A stretch of 57,193 nucleotides of DNA from Welwitschia mirabilis (lineage: Eukaryota; Gnetophyta; Gnetopsida; Welwitschiales): the NCBI GenBank assembly GCA_051453625.1, contig JBOZIK010000001.1, forward strand, positions 122,641,684 to 122,698,876, in the 5' to 3' direction. Shown here in pieces: positions 34,900-46,570 of the stretch. The translations under genes and the position numbers were made by a program. The first letter of the stretch is position 1. Every line of letters starts with the position of its first letter. The notes beneath the pieces are model-generated. The model searched no databases. It saw nothing but the letters and a program-made list of their open reading frames with translations, and was not told the DNA's origin.

Positions 34900-35760
34900 T
34901 AGTTATATACTTTAATAATGATGTTGCTAAATCAATGACCATAAGGGTCTCTTGCATCTCAACCTTTACCAAGTCCAAATGAAGTTAAAAAGGATTGGAA
35001 ATTAGTGACTAAAATTAGAAATGATACAATACCACCTACCAATAAGGTTTTAACTTATAAGAATGATAAGAAAGGTGAGAAAGATGATGATGTAGTAATC
35101 TTAGAAATACATAACTTCCCTTTAACTTTAAAAGATAAGCCTGCTATGATAAACTTTTTGCAAGAAAATAAGGGGAATGAACTAGCTATCACTTGGCTTA
35201 ATAGGCTAAACATATATCCTACCTATGATAAATACTTGTAAGCTTTAATGCAAGATGTAAGCATTAATTTACCCTTTTGAAAACTCTTATAAGAAAATTC
35301 TAAGTATGCTAAGTTGTGAAAAGACCTAGTTAGAAAAAATAAAGATGTACCATTCCTAGGAAGATCTTCCTTGCACAATCTATCTCCAACTTAGTTATGC
35401 AAAAATATCCTAAGTTGAAAGACCCTAGGGTAGAAACAATGAGTGTTACTTTAGAAGAAAACAAGAGAATTAGAAAAGCCCTAATAGATATAGAAGCAAG
35501 AATAAACATCATGTCTTTTCATATATGAAAAAGACTTGGGTTGGAAAATAGAATTGAACATGTATAGATCATCTTAGAATTATTTGATACATCAATCTAG
35601 AAATCCTTAGAGATCATTAAAGACTTAACCATATAAATAAAGAAAGCCTTCTACCCTATAGATGTGGTTATTATTAAAGTAGAACATAACAATACACTAC
35701 ATTATAGACACATAGACTGAAATGATGGAATGGTACATAGGCAATAAGAAGTTCACTATT
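34900..35760 (+). pseudogene. Protease region of element A pol
   Basis: Aspartic protease that cuts the polyprotein. ALIDIEARINIMSFHI near 35476-35528 corresponds to ALIDLGASINLMPLSI, and KRLGLENRIEHV follows, the YKRLGLGELKPT block. The active-site triplet D-(S/L)-G is altered (Asp kept, Gly replaced by Glu). IPFLGRSSLHN near 35352 precedes it. The open frame 35005-35241 (78 codons, Lys/Asp-rich) lies in the gag-protease linker, which is poorly conserved, so I can say no more about it. Confidence 0.6.
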
Positions 35761-35780
35761 AGAGTTTTTTATCCTACTAA

Positions 35781-35842
35781 GAAAGATATAGGAGATAAGT
35801 AAAACTTAGAAGAAAGATATAGGAGATAAGTAAAACTTAGAA
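35781..35842 (+). repeat. 31-bp tandem duplication
   Basis: Unit beginning GAAAGATATAGGAGATAAGT starts at 35781 and again at 35812, almost identical. As 31 is not a multiple of three it shifts the pol frame between protease and RT. Confidence 0.85.
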
Positions 35843-36349
35843 GAAGAACTTAAATCGACTTTATTTTTTACCCAATTAAAGAAATATAATTAATGCTACA
35901 TGACTCAACTTTATATGATAACTCAGTAAAAATAAATAGTGTAAATTCTTTCAACTTTAATAAACTCAACTATAATTATTTATGAATAGATGGTTGTGAT
36001 CATGAGGATAAATAAGTGGGACCCTTAAATTGGGAAGATGTCCAACATGTAAGATCAATGGAGAATTTACATGATAAAGGGTGTTGTCCATATCTAGATG
36101 ACCCATTTAGATGATGAACAATGATGAAAGTTCAATAATAGTAAATAAAGATTACAAGTTAGAACTAAAATAATTATCCAAAGGTTTGAAGTACATCTTT
36201 TTTTCCTAACAATCCTAAGAAATCCTTTGTGATAAGTAAACATCTTACCCATTAACAATAATCCAACTTAGTCTCACTTTTAATTTCTAAGGCAAATGCT
36301 TTTGCTTATACTCATAAGGACTTAGCTACTATTCTGCTTTCTATAGTTC

Positions 36350-37150
36350 AACATAAAATCCACTTTGAAGATAATTCTAAAACAATTAGGAAACTCCAAT
36401 GAATACTTAACCTTGACCTTAAGTAAGTAGTTAAGGATGAAATTATTAATTTATAGATGCCAAAATTATCTATGCTATATATAATAGTAAGTGGGTTAGC
36501 CCCTTGATAATAATATCTAATAAGGATGAAAAGTGGAGGATGTGCATTGACTTTAGAAAACTTAATGAGGTTACTAAGAAGGATCACCGTCCTTTACCCT
36601 TTCTAGACCAAATACTTGATATAATTTAAAGACATGCCTACTACTACTTTTTTGATGAGTATAGTGGTTACAATCAAGTTTTCATAGCTAGTGAGGATAA
36701 GTAAAGACAACCTTTACTTACCTCTTTAAAGCCTTTGCCTTTAGAAGAATGTCTTTGGACTTTGTAATGCCCCTAGAACTTTTCAACATGCAATGATGAA
36801 TATCTATTTTTATATGATAGAGGATTCCATTGAGATCTTTATGGATGACTTCCTAATATTTAGTGAAATATTTAAACAAATAATAAAACTATTAGAGAAA
36901 TTATTAGATAGATGTATAGAAAAGGCCTACATTTAAGTTGGGAAAAAGTTTCTTTCTTATCAACAATGGGATTGTTTTATATCACCAAATTTCTAGTGAG
37001 GGAATTAGAATGGACCTCGCAAAAGTAGGTATCATTCAAAACCTTAATCCTTTAACTAATGTTAAATAAGTTAGATTCTTCCTTGGTCATGCCAGTTTCT
37101 ATTACCATTTCATCCAAGGCTATGCTAAGACTTATAAACCCTTTTATTCG
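36350..37150 (+). pseudogene. RT of element A pol
   Basis: Reverse transcriptase. The + strand reads AKIIYAIYNSKWVSPLIIIS, then KWRMCIDFRKLNEVTKKDHR near 36530-36590 (the WR.CIDYR.LN..T.KDH block), PLPFLDQILD, YSGYNQVFIASED, FGLCNAPRTFQ near 36754, and IEIFMDDFLIF with FMDD at 36838-36849, so both catalytic Asp are intact. FFLGHASFYYHFIQGYAKTY follows near 37078-37135. FMDD and the FGLCNAP.TFQ..MM wording are typical of Athila/Tat RTs. There are several stops and two or more frameshifts, so it is dead although this is the best RT of the window. Confidence 0.85.
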
Positions 37151-37199
37151 TTACTTGAAAAAGAAGCTATGTTTGATTGAAATGACTTATGACAATTTG

Positions 37200-37680
37200 C
37201 TTTTAAAACACTTATAAATAAGATCTCTTCTAAACCTACTATAACAAGACCAAGTTGAATTAAGGACTTTGAACTTATTTGCAATGCTAACAACTTCACT
37301 GTGGATGGGGTTTCTTTGCCAAAAATATGAAAAAGGTTTTAAAGTTATATCTTATCTTAGTAAAACTTTGTTTAGGGTCCAGAGCAATTACACTACCATT
37401 AAATAAGAAATAGTTACCATTATCTTTTTCCTTGATAACCTTAGATACTATCTTCTTAACTTTTGTACCAATATGTAGATGGACCATGCAGCTATACGTT
37501 ATCTTATGGCCAAGAAAGATTCTAGTTCCAAACTTATTAGATGGATCCTTTCATGCAAGAATTTAATCTTACCATTATTGATATAGTTAGAAAACATAAC
37601 AGTGTTATAGATCACTTGTCTCGACTTTGTTGTTCTTTTGATAAACTTTTAATCAATAATTTCTTTCTTGATGAATAACT
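37200..37680 (+). pseudogene. RNase H of element A pol
   Basis: Decayed RNase H: CNANNFTVDGV near 37284 (CDASDYAVGAV block, the first catalytic Asp replaced by Asn), LSKTLFRVQ.NYTTIK near 37355-37405, YYLLNFCTNMQMDHAAIRYL (the VYTDHAALKYL block) and MAKKDSSSKLIRWI near 37508-37550, IDHLSRL near 37608-37626, then FLDEQLFTI, the FPDEQL motif that links RNase H to integrase in Athila/Tat elements. Order and spacing fit an uninterrupted pol up to this point. Confidence 0.8.
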
Positions 37681-37859
37681 CTTTACAATCAAAAAACTCT
37701 ATGCCATCTTCTCTACTCATCTTACTCCTTAGTATGTTAACATTGTGAATTGCCTTGTTATCTTAAAGACACCTTAAAATTGGACCCATAACTAATGAAA
37801 ATATTTTCTCCATAGGATTGATTATTATAAATGAAATGAACCCCATATTTATTTTAGAT

Positions 37860-38200
37860 GAAAAAACTAAATCATATGTAAATGTATGTCAGAATGGAAG
37901 AAGCTTAACATCTTTACCCTTTGCTATAGTGGGGTATCTGGGAAAGACTTTAGTAGATAAAAGACTACAATGAAAATCCTTTATTCTAGTTTCCATTAGC
38001 CTACCCTTTTCAAAGATTCTTTTAACTTTGCTAAAAGATGTGATACTTGTCAATGTCATGGTAGCCTAGCTCACTCTTAAGATATGCTCCTTAAACCTAT
38101 CCTTGAATGTAAACCTTTTGAATGATGAAGAATTAACTTTATAAGTCCTATCAAATCACATTTTTATGATAAAAATTACATCTTAATGGTTGTTGATTAT
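37860..38200 (+). pseudogene. Integrase of element A, N-terminal part (before the insertion)
   Basis: Integrase inserts the cDNA into the genome. HHCC zinc-finger part: FNFAKRCDTCQCHGS near 38016-38060 keeps the CxxC pair. LLKPILECKPFE then leads to the core, with INFISPIKSHFYDKNYILMV near 38130-38190. The first catalytic Asp, normally in (G)IDF, is Asn (INF). The frame reaches VVDYD at 38190-38203 and then stops matching, because foreign sequence begins at 38201. The core resumes at 40471. Confidence 0.8.
38196..38200 (+). repeat. Putative 5-bp target duplication, left
   Basis: ATTAT; matches 40471-40475 and sits in the codons for VDY. Confidence 0.4.
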
Positions 38201-40470
38201 GATACTATTTACAAGATTTTTTTTCTCTCATAAATGAGGAACTATTCTAATGTTACTCGATGATAGATGATTTGACCTAGTTAGACTATGGTTGACTATG
38301 ATTGACTGACTTTGACTGACTTCATGTTAACTAAATTTAACTTAATTATATTCTTTGAACAAGTTGGTGTTTGATGTTGCAATGTTGTTGATTAAATCTA
38401 ACCATTTAATGAAGTTCAACCATCTTATTTTGGCTGAATTGGATTGAATTTAATTTCATTTAACTAGGTTTGACTAGGTTTGAATGTTGTATTTTGACAA
38501 ACTTTGATTATGCTTTGATAATTTGATTGGTTTTGATTGTTTAAATGAATTTGACAATGTCAAAGTAGTTTTTAATCTCATTGTACTATGTTTGAATATG
38601 ATCCTTCTTCTAAAGTCAAACAATTTAGGTGATTTTTGAAACTAAGATGTATTTCCTTTTAGATGAATTATTTTGCTATTTTCTCTTTTTTTTTTTACTT
38701 TTTTAAAATACAAATAATATTAAGATGTATTAGTATGATACTAAAAAATGAATTCTCAAAATTGAACTTTAATAGAAAGGTTTTCGAAGAACTTATTTTT
38801 AAATAAAGAGAATCAAAATTTTATTAAGTTCTTAAAATTCAGAAGTCTAGAGAAGATGTTAAGTACATCTTATTAAGAAAAACCATTTGATCTTGATTTT
38901 CTAATGTATATAAGTTTAAAATATTAAATTTCATGCATTTTGGTTCTTTATATCTTTTGTAGTTTTGTGAAGACTCATAAAATAAACTTTAAGTACATTA
39001 GAACTATATTTGAATGAAGTACTTAATGACGAGATAGGTTTTCTTTCAAAATAATATCATTGTGTTGTTACTAAATCAAACATGTGTAGATATAACAAAA
39101 ATATACGTTGGCCATGATGAAGTAAAGAAAATGAAAAATTGCATAAGCTATCTTTTTTTTTAAATGAAAAAAAGAAGAAAAGGATTTGATTTATTAAATG
39201 TAGATATCAAGATTTTGAATATATATGGAAATCTATTTAGAGGAAGCACATGTAAAAGGCATAAGAATGAACCTAGATTTAGCCAATAATGAAGAAATGC
39301 CTTGAGAATGCAAATGTGAAAGATTGTTTTCTTATTGAGTCTCCCCTAGCTTGCTATAGCTAAATTCAAGTAAATCTACTCAAGATTCCCATTGTTGAGT
39401 ACTGTTTGGATTGTGGTATGATAGATTGACCATTTTGCTATTCACATTAGACTAGTGGCTTCATGAATAGGGTTTATTATCCATCTATAGGAATTTATAA
39501 ATAAGGTACTTAAAAAATGGGTTTGTCATCCTCTACTGCATTTGAGTCTTTTTAACTCTTTTAATGGGTTCTTCAACTCTTCCTCTTTCTCTCTTGCATA
39601 TGTTTTCCTTGCTTTTGTAATCTGGTGTACATTAGCAATAACTACTTTCATTTCCTTTATAATGCTTGTGTTGTTTTGGATTATCCTCAATAGGCAAATC
39701 TATAAGCTCCAAAAATGGATGTTGTGGCTGTAGAAATAGGTGTTATCTGTTACAAAAACTAGTCTACAAGACTGGTATGCAAGTCATTAAAAAAGAGAAA
39801 ATGAATGTATAGAGGCTTGATAATAATTATGTTAGAAGAAGAATAAAGGGACCCTCTACTGCTTTTGTTGTCATCTTGATATCGTGATCTCCTAAGATCT
39901 ACTCTACTCTGTGAAATTTTAGTATTTAATGTATATTATTTTTTATCTAGCATCTCCTTCCTGATTCCCTCATCTCCTTGTTTTAATCTATGATCAGCAC
40001 CCTTTTACTAGTTGTGTGTATCTTTTTCTCCCTTCATTATGGCCTCTAGTCTATGTATTTTGTTCATTTTAGTTTTTCTCCCTTTTGATTTCCTTGTCAT
40101 TTATTTTTTCCTCATTTCTTCTACTCTGGTCTTCTATTGAAGCCCTAATCTTTTTTTCTCTTCATGATGCTTTTATTTTTTTTGGATTTGCCATTGTTTT
40201 ATTTTAGTTGATCTTCCTGTATCANNNNNNNNNNNNNNNNNNNNNNNNNNNNNNNNNNNNNNNNNNNNNNNNNNNNNNNNNNNNNNNNNNNNNNNNNNNN
40301 NNNNNNNNNNNNNNNNNNNNNNNNTGGATTTGCCATTGTTTTATTTTTGTTGATCTTCCTGTATCATATTGTTTTTTAGTCTCCCTTATTTTTTAGCCAT
40401 TATTTTGGTATGGTTGCCATCTTGGGGTGGATGCCTTCCTCCTTTACTATGTATTGGAGAAAGTGCCATC
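38201..40470. mobile_element. 2.27-kb insertion in the integrase of element A
   Basis: Foreign DNA between the integrase halves VVDY (left) and IKWIEA (right). ATTAT at both edges could be a 5-bp target duplication, the size made by LTR elements. Read from the preceding T, the ends are TGATAC... and ...CCATCA, which would fit LTR ends (TGAT/ATCA), so a solo LTR is one possibility. I found no coding domain. Inside are a TTGACT-rich stretch (38270-38330), T-rich DNA at 39900-40200, and a 100-N gap (40225-40324) with ~42 bp duplicated around it. Open frames at 39542-39733 and 40369-40470 are not recognised. Confidence 0.6.
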
Positions 40471-41260
40471 ATTATAGTTATCAAGTGGATTGAAGCTATT
40501 TCTATTGCTACAAATGATGCCTCAACTATCTATAACTTTAAACTCTTATATTTTAGTGCTTTGGTTTTTCTAAAATCCTTATCAATGGCTAAGGAACTCA
40601 TTTTNNNAATTATTTTTCCAAAGAATTCTCTTATCCATTGAAATTGAACATTAAATTACTTATGTTCATCATCCCTAATCTAATGGATAAATTAAGAATG
40701 CAAATAAGGAAATTAAGAATATGCTATAAAAACTTATCTTTGTTAATAAGAAAACCTATACTTCTTCACTTAACAATGTTCTTTGGACTTATTCTACTAC
40801 TTGGAAAAATTCTCTTAGCTTTTCACCTTATGAACTTGTGTATTGAAAATTTTGTGTTATGCCAGTTGATGTTTGTTATAACTCTTATCATTCAACTTAT
40901 CAACTTAATCTTATGAACTTAGATGAAAATATTAGAACTTAATTAACCCAACTTGATTACTTAGATGCAAAACATACCTATGTTATACATCACTAACTTA
41001 TTCATAAAGCCTAAGCCAAGTCCAAACATGATAAAAACTTAATTCATAAGTAATTTGAACTAGGTTAACTAGGCATTTTATACAATACATAAGTGCATAT
41101 TTTACACAACAAGTTAACTTCTAAATTATTATGTTCTTATCTTTTTTAAAAAGTACATTATAATGGCTCAGTTAAAATATCTAATCCAAATACTAGAAAA
41201 ATTCAAAAGGTTAATGGACAAAGGTTAAAAATCTATTAATCTTGAACATGATAACAACAC
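40471..41260 (+). pseudogene. Integrase of element A, C-terminal part (after the insertion)
   Basis: Continues the core: KWIEAISIATNDAS near 40482-40523 (the KWVEA..T..NDA block), a frameshifted CFGFSKILING*GTHF near 40558-40604 (RFG.P..IISD.GTHF, catalytic Asp lost), then after a 3-N gap HH*SNG..KNANKEIKN (the HPQ.NGQ.E..NREIK block) from about 40665, LNNVLWTYSTTWKNSLSFSP near 40770-40830, and YELVY. The C-terminal tail KLTSKLLCSYL then NPNTRKIQKVNGQRLKIY near 41180-41240 matches the GAVE..NP..G..FKVNGQRLK.Y end of Athila integrases. Confidence 0.82.
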
Positions 41261-44230
41261 TTGTCTTAAAAGTCCCCATTGATGAGGAGGACTTCCTTTC
41301 TATTATTGTCCAAATTATTCCTTACCAGATTTCTTTGGTTGATGTTTTACTATTTACTTAACTATTGTATTACTTTATGAAGTTACCATGACTAGTAATC
41401 TTTTACTTGGACATTTTAAAGTGATAAAAAATTAGATTCATGTAATCTTAAGATGTTCATATGTCTATGAATCTTATTTTAAAGANNNNNNNNNNNNNNN
41501 NNNNNNNNNNNNNNNNNNNNNNNNNNNNNNNNNNNNNNNNNNNNNNNNNNNNNNNNNNNNNNNNNNNNNNNNNNNNNNNNNNNNNNNNNNNNNNNNNNNN
41601 NNNNNNNNNNNNNNNNNNNNNNNNNNNNNNNNNNNNNNNNNNNNNNNNNNNNNNNNNNNNNNNNNNNNNNNNNNNNNNNNNNNNNNNNNNNNNNNNNNNN
41701 NNNNNNNNNNNNNNNNNNNNNNNNNNNNNNNNNNNNNNNNNNNNNNNNNNNNNNNNNNNNNNNNNNNNNNNNNNNNNNNNNNNNNNNNNNNNNNNNNNNN
41801 NNNNNNNNNNNNNNNNNNNNNNNNNNNNNNNNNNNNNNNNNNNNNNNNNNNNNNNNNNNNNNNNNNNNNNNNNNNNNNNNNNNNNNNNNNNNNNNNNNNN
41901 NNNNNNNNNNNNNNNNNNNNNNNNNNNNNNNNNNNNNNNNNNNNNNNNNNNNNNNNNNNNNNNNNNNNNNNNNNNNNNNNNNNNNNNNNNNNNNNNNNNN
42001 NNNNNNNNNNNNNNNNNNNNNNNNNNNNNNNNNNNNNNNNNNNNNNNNNNNNNNNNNNNNNNNNNNNNNNNNNNNNNNNNNNNNNNNNNNNNNNNNNNNN
42101 NNNNNNNNNNNNNNNNNNNNNNNNNNNNNNNNNNNNNNNNNNNNNNNNNNNNNNNNNNNNNNNNNNNNNNNNNNNNNNNNNNNNNNNNNNNNNNNNNNNN
42201 NNNNNNNNNNNNNNNNNNNNNNNNNNNNNNNNNNNNNNNNNNNNNNNNNNNNNNNNNNNNNNNNNNNNNNNNNNNNNNNNNNNNNNNNNNNNNNNNNNNN
42301 NNNNNNNNNNNNNNNNNNNNNNNNNNNNNNNNNNNNNNNNNNNNNNNNNNNNNNNNNNNNNNNNNNNNNNNNNNNNNNNNNNNNNNNNNNNNNNNNNNNN
42401 NNNNNNNNNNNNNNNNNNNNNNNNNNNNNNNNNNNNNNNNNNNNNNNNNNNNNNNNNNNNNNNNNNNNNNNNNNNNNGATTTCCCTTGTGTCATCATAGT
42501 CATTTCCTATTTCCTAGACTCATTGTGCATATAATACTTCTATATGATCATTTCACTTTTTTGAATACTGAAGTGTTTTAGGATGTAAGCAGGTGAGCCC
42601 ATCTTTAAATATCTTTTGATCTTACTATTTATTAATTAAGAACATTAGCTCTACTTAGCATCATCATAATCACTGCCTATTCAAGTGGTACTTTATAAAG
42701 TTTTTATATCATGTTATGCATCATTAATCATGTGATTTTATGATTTCNNNAAAGGGAGTTTACTAGCTTGTAATTTATAGTATGTAAATAATCTTCTTCA
42801 TGTTCCTTATTATCCTTTTCCACTTTTTATTTATCTAGTCATTTTGCTTGGTATTTCACAGTTATTTTTCTACTTTTTCATCACAACACTAAAGAATTTA
42901 CCATTTAGTAGTTTTTTTCTTATTTTATTTTACTTATGGTTTTTATCTATTGGGATTGACTTTCTTTTAGCAATTTGATAGATAAAATTTCTTTAAACCA
43001 TAATGATATTTCTCCCATAGGTTCCTTTTGTATCTTTTTGAGTTTAGGCACATATACTTGCCAATTTTAAATGATTTTGAGTTTGGACACATTTGAGGAT
43101 TTTCTTTATCATTACTTATTTCTAAGTAGTGCATTATTATTACCCTATCCCAACATCCTTTTCTCTCAGCTTGATTTCTTCCAANNNNNNNNNNNNNNNN
43201 NTCTTAGCTTTTACTTATCTTTTGGACTCCATGATGACTTTCTGAGGCCTCACTATTACTATGATAAACTATCTTACTTTGCTTTGACTTTATTCTTTTT
43301 GAATATTTTTTAAGGTTGTCATCTAGATAACTTAATAGATGATAATGAAATAAACACACAAACCCTCTTTTTCCTCTTCATTTTTCATCATTTTAAGATC
43401 ATCTATGACTGTTCTTTCATAAGGGGATTATTGTTCTATGATACACTAGCATCTTGGCCATGCTATTTGCTTAGATTGGACTTCTAGATTTCCATTATCA
43501 GCTAATTTCTTCAAAATGAGTTATGTTTTACCCTTATTCATTATTTGTGCTCATTTCTCTCATTCTTAGATTTTTAGAGTGTAGTTTTTCTCATTCTATT
43601 CTTGTTGTTTTGGGCCAACTAATTTAAATTTCATAGTGTATTTTACAAGAAAACTAAATTTGTGCATTTTATAAGATAGATACAGGGTTTTACCTTTGAA
43701 CTTAGTTTTCTCTCACATCTTTCAATGAAACATAATGATTTTTGTATTCAAAACTATTAGCATGATGAACTCTATAATTCACCATACTAGTTTTTTAATT
43801 TAGGCACTTTTATATTGCACTTATTTGAGGCCCACTTATTTTACTCACTTGCACTCAAAATTGCATTTTTCTCTTTTTATTCTTTTGATTAATGCAATAT
43901 GAGATGTATTAATTTACATATGAGGGGTAAGACATATTTTTGTAATCGTTTTGAGCAAACATTTTAATTATAAGGGTTATCTTAAGTTTTATGATATACA
44001 TATGTGATGTATTGATCTGACTATGCTTTTATATTATCCATATGATATGCATTATCGGTATTGTTTATTAAGTCACACACTAGAAAATAGGTTTGCTAGG
44101 TTGAGATAGAGGTCGAGACTTTAACTTAGGCAACATTTAAGTTACTTGTATCACTAGTTATTCAGAGGGCTTAGCCTATCCATCCCCTTCCTTATCAGAC
44201 TTAATTATAGTCTATACAAACTACAACTAT
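41261..44230 (+). other. Spacer of element A between pol and ORF3, with a 992-N gap
   Basis: It starts with GATGAGGAGGACTTCC (41282), shared with element Q (complement near 54510). A gap of 992 N covers 41486-42477. Near 42658 GCATCATCATAATCACTGCC again matches Q (complement near 53730), so the spacer is a conserved part of this family and not random flank. Small N runs lie at 42748-42750 and 43185-43201. TCATCTAGATAAC...GATGATAATG near 43319 is another copy of the motif seen in LTRs. No protein recognised; the 80-codon frame at 43071-43313 is Leu/Phe-rich and contains N. Confidence 0.55.
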
Positions 44231-44854
44231 CAGGGTTGAGAGGCACTTTGATGATTTCATGAGTAAAATTAAGTCTAGAATGGATCAAAGTCTAATAGAT
44301 CTTTAGCTACGATGGATCTTAAATGTAGAGAGGATCTACTTCACATCATAGATCAGATAATTTTATGATAACATGCACAGAGAGCAGAGACTGGATGGAG
44401 ATAGACATATGGTGAACATGATTATAGCTACTCCCTCATGGGTGGTATCTATTCCTTTAGGGCATATTGCACTTGTTATAGGATTATAAGGCCTTGAAAG
44501 CACCCATATACAATTTGTAGGAGGCATAGAAGAGTGTTGTGCATACCATTTAAAACTTGATATTCCACTAGATGTAAGAGAAGATAGGCATGAAGTATTA
44601 GTAACCCACCTATCACTAGCCTATATGATCCATCATAGAGGGCTGATTTACAACATCATTTCATCATTTCATGATAGTCACTACATGGTAGTTCATTTGT
44701 AGATCTTAGTAGTATTTAGGCAAGGGGAGAAGACAGATCTAGCCTCTTTCATAGGGAGGAGGTTATAGGTTATGATTGAGGCATAACATATATATAGACA
44801 TTGGGATACCATTTCTTTCTTTCCACCAACTTCTGTTACTTTGGTATTTTAAAG
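44231..44854 (+). pseudogene. ORF3 of element A, truncated (unknown family protein)
   Basis: I do not recognise this family. The + strand translation is colinear with ORF3 of P and Q: RHFDDFMSKI near 44240, RHMVNMIIATP, the stretch around STHIQFVGGIEECCAYHLKL near 44500-44560, then YMIHHRGLIYNIISSFHDSH near 44622-44680, VVFRQGEKTDLASFIGRRL and VMIEA. It has in-frame stops and a frameshift. It ends at an LTR terminus (44855), so the coiled-coil C-terminal part seen in P and Q is missing. It lies on the pol strand downstream of integrase, the position of the env-like or extra ORF in Athila/Tat elements. It is not clearly env-like: I see no convincing signal peptide or membrane anchor. Confidence 0.65.
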
Positions 44855-46052
44855 TGTTGTAGTATGTATTTGTGCAAAAATCACATTCGCAAATAAATCT
44901 TGTAAATCACAAATATATATAGATTTTGCATAATATAACATACTAATATAGATAGAAGTAACCCAAATGTTGTAATCCCATGGAAGGTATAATAAAACAC
45001 TATGTAACCTTAAAGTAGAATAAAATAACAATGCAAATGAATACACTATGCAAATGAAATGAAACTTCTATTCTAAGTGAAACTTCTATCTAATTACCAA
45101 ATCAACCTATCATGGAGATTAGCCCTCTATAACCTAGATTAATTAAGGAAAGCCATCACCAGACTAAGACCAACCTAAGCTATCATGTATGTTGAATATA
45201 ATATGAAAATAATGCAAAGTTAATCTAGAAAATAAAATGCAATGCACCTAAACGAATAATGTTAACCTTAATAAAGATTACCCTCATGATTTATATCACC
45301 AAAGAAACTATCATGGAATAAAAACCAACATAAATCATAAGGGAGATACACATAACAAAAAGATATGAAAAGAAAGATAGAATTTTAATTAAAATAAAAC
45401 CAACATCTATGTTACAAAGTATTAGCACCTAGACATCTCTCTATAATAATAATAAATGTATGTGTTGCTCTTCAATATCCTATTATGAGAATTTTCGATG
45501 CCAAAGAAGATGAAAACAGAGTCAAGAGCAAAAGAGGTAAGTATTACAAAATAAACTCCAAAATCAGAAAATACAAACATACATGTTTATAACCCTAATA
45601 ACTGCATAAGAAGATGCAAGCCACATGGCTAGAGTTTGGTGAAGTTTGATGAAGCATTTACTTTATGTATCATTCCTCTGGTCATTTGAACATCACAGTA
45701 GACTATGCTATATCGTATGAGTTTTACATTAGCTTCCAAACTGATCTAGTAAGCATCCTTGTTAGCTTTAGTGTTTCTATCATCTGTATAGTCATATGGA
45801 CAATGAGGTGGGTGATGGAATTTTATAAAGTATTTCTTGTATAACATTAGCCTCTTTGATTACAAGATTATTGCCTTAGATAGGGAGTATTATAAATTGC
45901 TTTAAATGCTATTAAATGTAACAAAGATTGCATGTTTTCATGACATTTACCTTAGTTCTTAATTATCATTGAAACTCAGCATAAATCTATTTAATATCTT
46001 ATAAAACTACTCAAAATACCCTATTAAATACATATAATTTTGTAGTGCAACA
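44855..46052 (-). repeat. LTR 1 of the element A family, minus strand
   Basis: 1198 bp, with TGTTG...CAACA inverted ends. It aligns with 47428-48507 throughout (for example ATATAGATAGAAGT, ATGCAAAGTTAAT and TACTCAAAATACCCTAT) and, reversed, with 31603-32990. Seen from the minus strand it follows TAAGTGGAGGTCTA, a plausible polypurine tract at 46053-46066, so it is best read as the 3' LTR of the minus-strand piece P. Confidence 0.78.
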
Positions 46053-46570
46053 TAGACCTCCACTTAGCCTTATTAGTTACTGATAAAACGAAGCAAACAA
46101 TTATAATTGCAAGCCAAATTGACTAATAATAAATCGATAAGAAAATTATGAAATAAAATGAGAAATATTTTCAAGAAGCTCAGAATGTAGTACAAAATGT
46201 GAAAAATAGATAACTAAAAGTTTTACTTATGTAGTTTAATTGACTATACTATTGTCTTGATGGTCATCTAGATGATAGAGAGGACTATAGTCTAAAAAAA
46301 TATTCTTAAAAAATAGAAACCTATGAAAACTTTTTTAGAAAGATAACTAATAGTTCCCTACTTATATGTATAGTAGATAAAATAAATAATCATGTATACA
46401 TAAATAATCCTCATAATCAAGTATCAAATATAATAAAAGTATGCATGGTATTCAATAATAAAAACATACAACATGATGATACTCAAAAATAAGATATTGA
46501 TATATAAATTATAAGTTTTATACACCATGAAGGGGAAGATACCAAATACAACTTAAAAAGGCCACTTACC
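46053..46570 (-). other. 3' non-coding part of piece P
   Basis: Between the ORF3 stop and the LTR. It aligns loosely with 50400-50820 of Q, including TCATCTAGATGATAG at 46264 against ATCATTTGGATGATAAG at 50507. No gene. Confidence 0.5.

Larger units (their letters stand above)
31603..44854 (+). mobile_element. Athila-like Ty3/gypsy element A, nearly complete but decayed
   Basis: In order on the + strand: LTR (31603-32990), tRNA-Asp-type primer site (32994-33011), leader, gag (33770-34600), protease (about 35470-35720), RT (36350-37150), RNase H (37255-37630), integrase (37860-38200 and 40471-41260), spacer, and the start of ORF3 (to 44854). The integrase is split by a 2.27-kb insertion. The 3' end is missing because ORF3 runs directly into an LTR of the same family in opposite orientation at 44855. 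Domain wording, primer site and an extra ORF after pol place it in the Athila/Tat clade. Stops and frameshifts occur in every domain. Confidence 0.8.
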
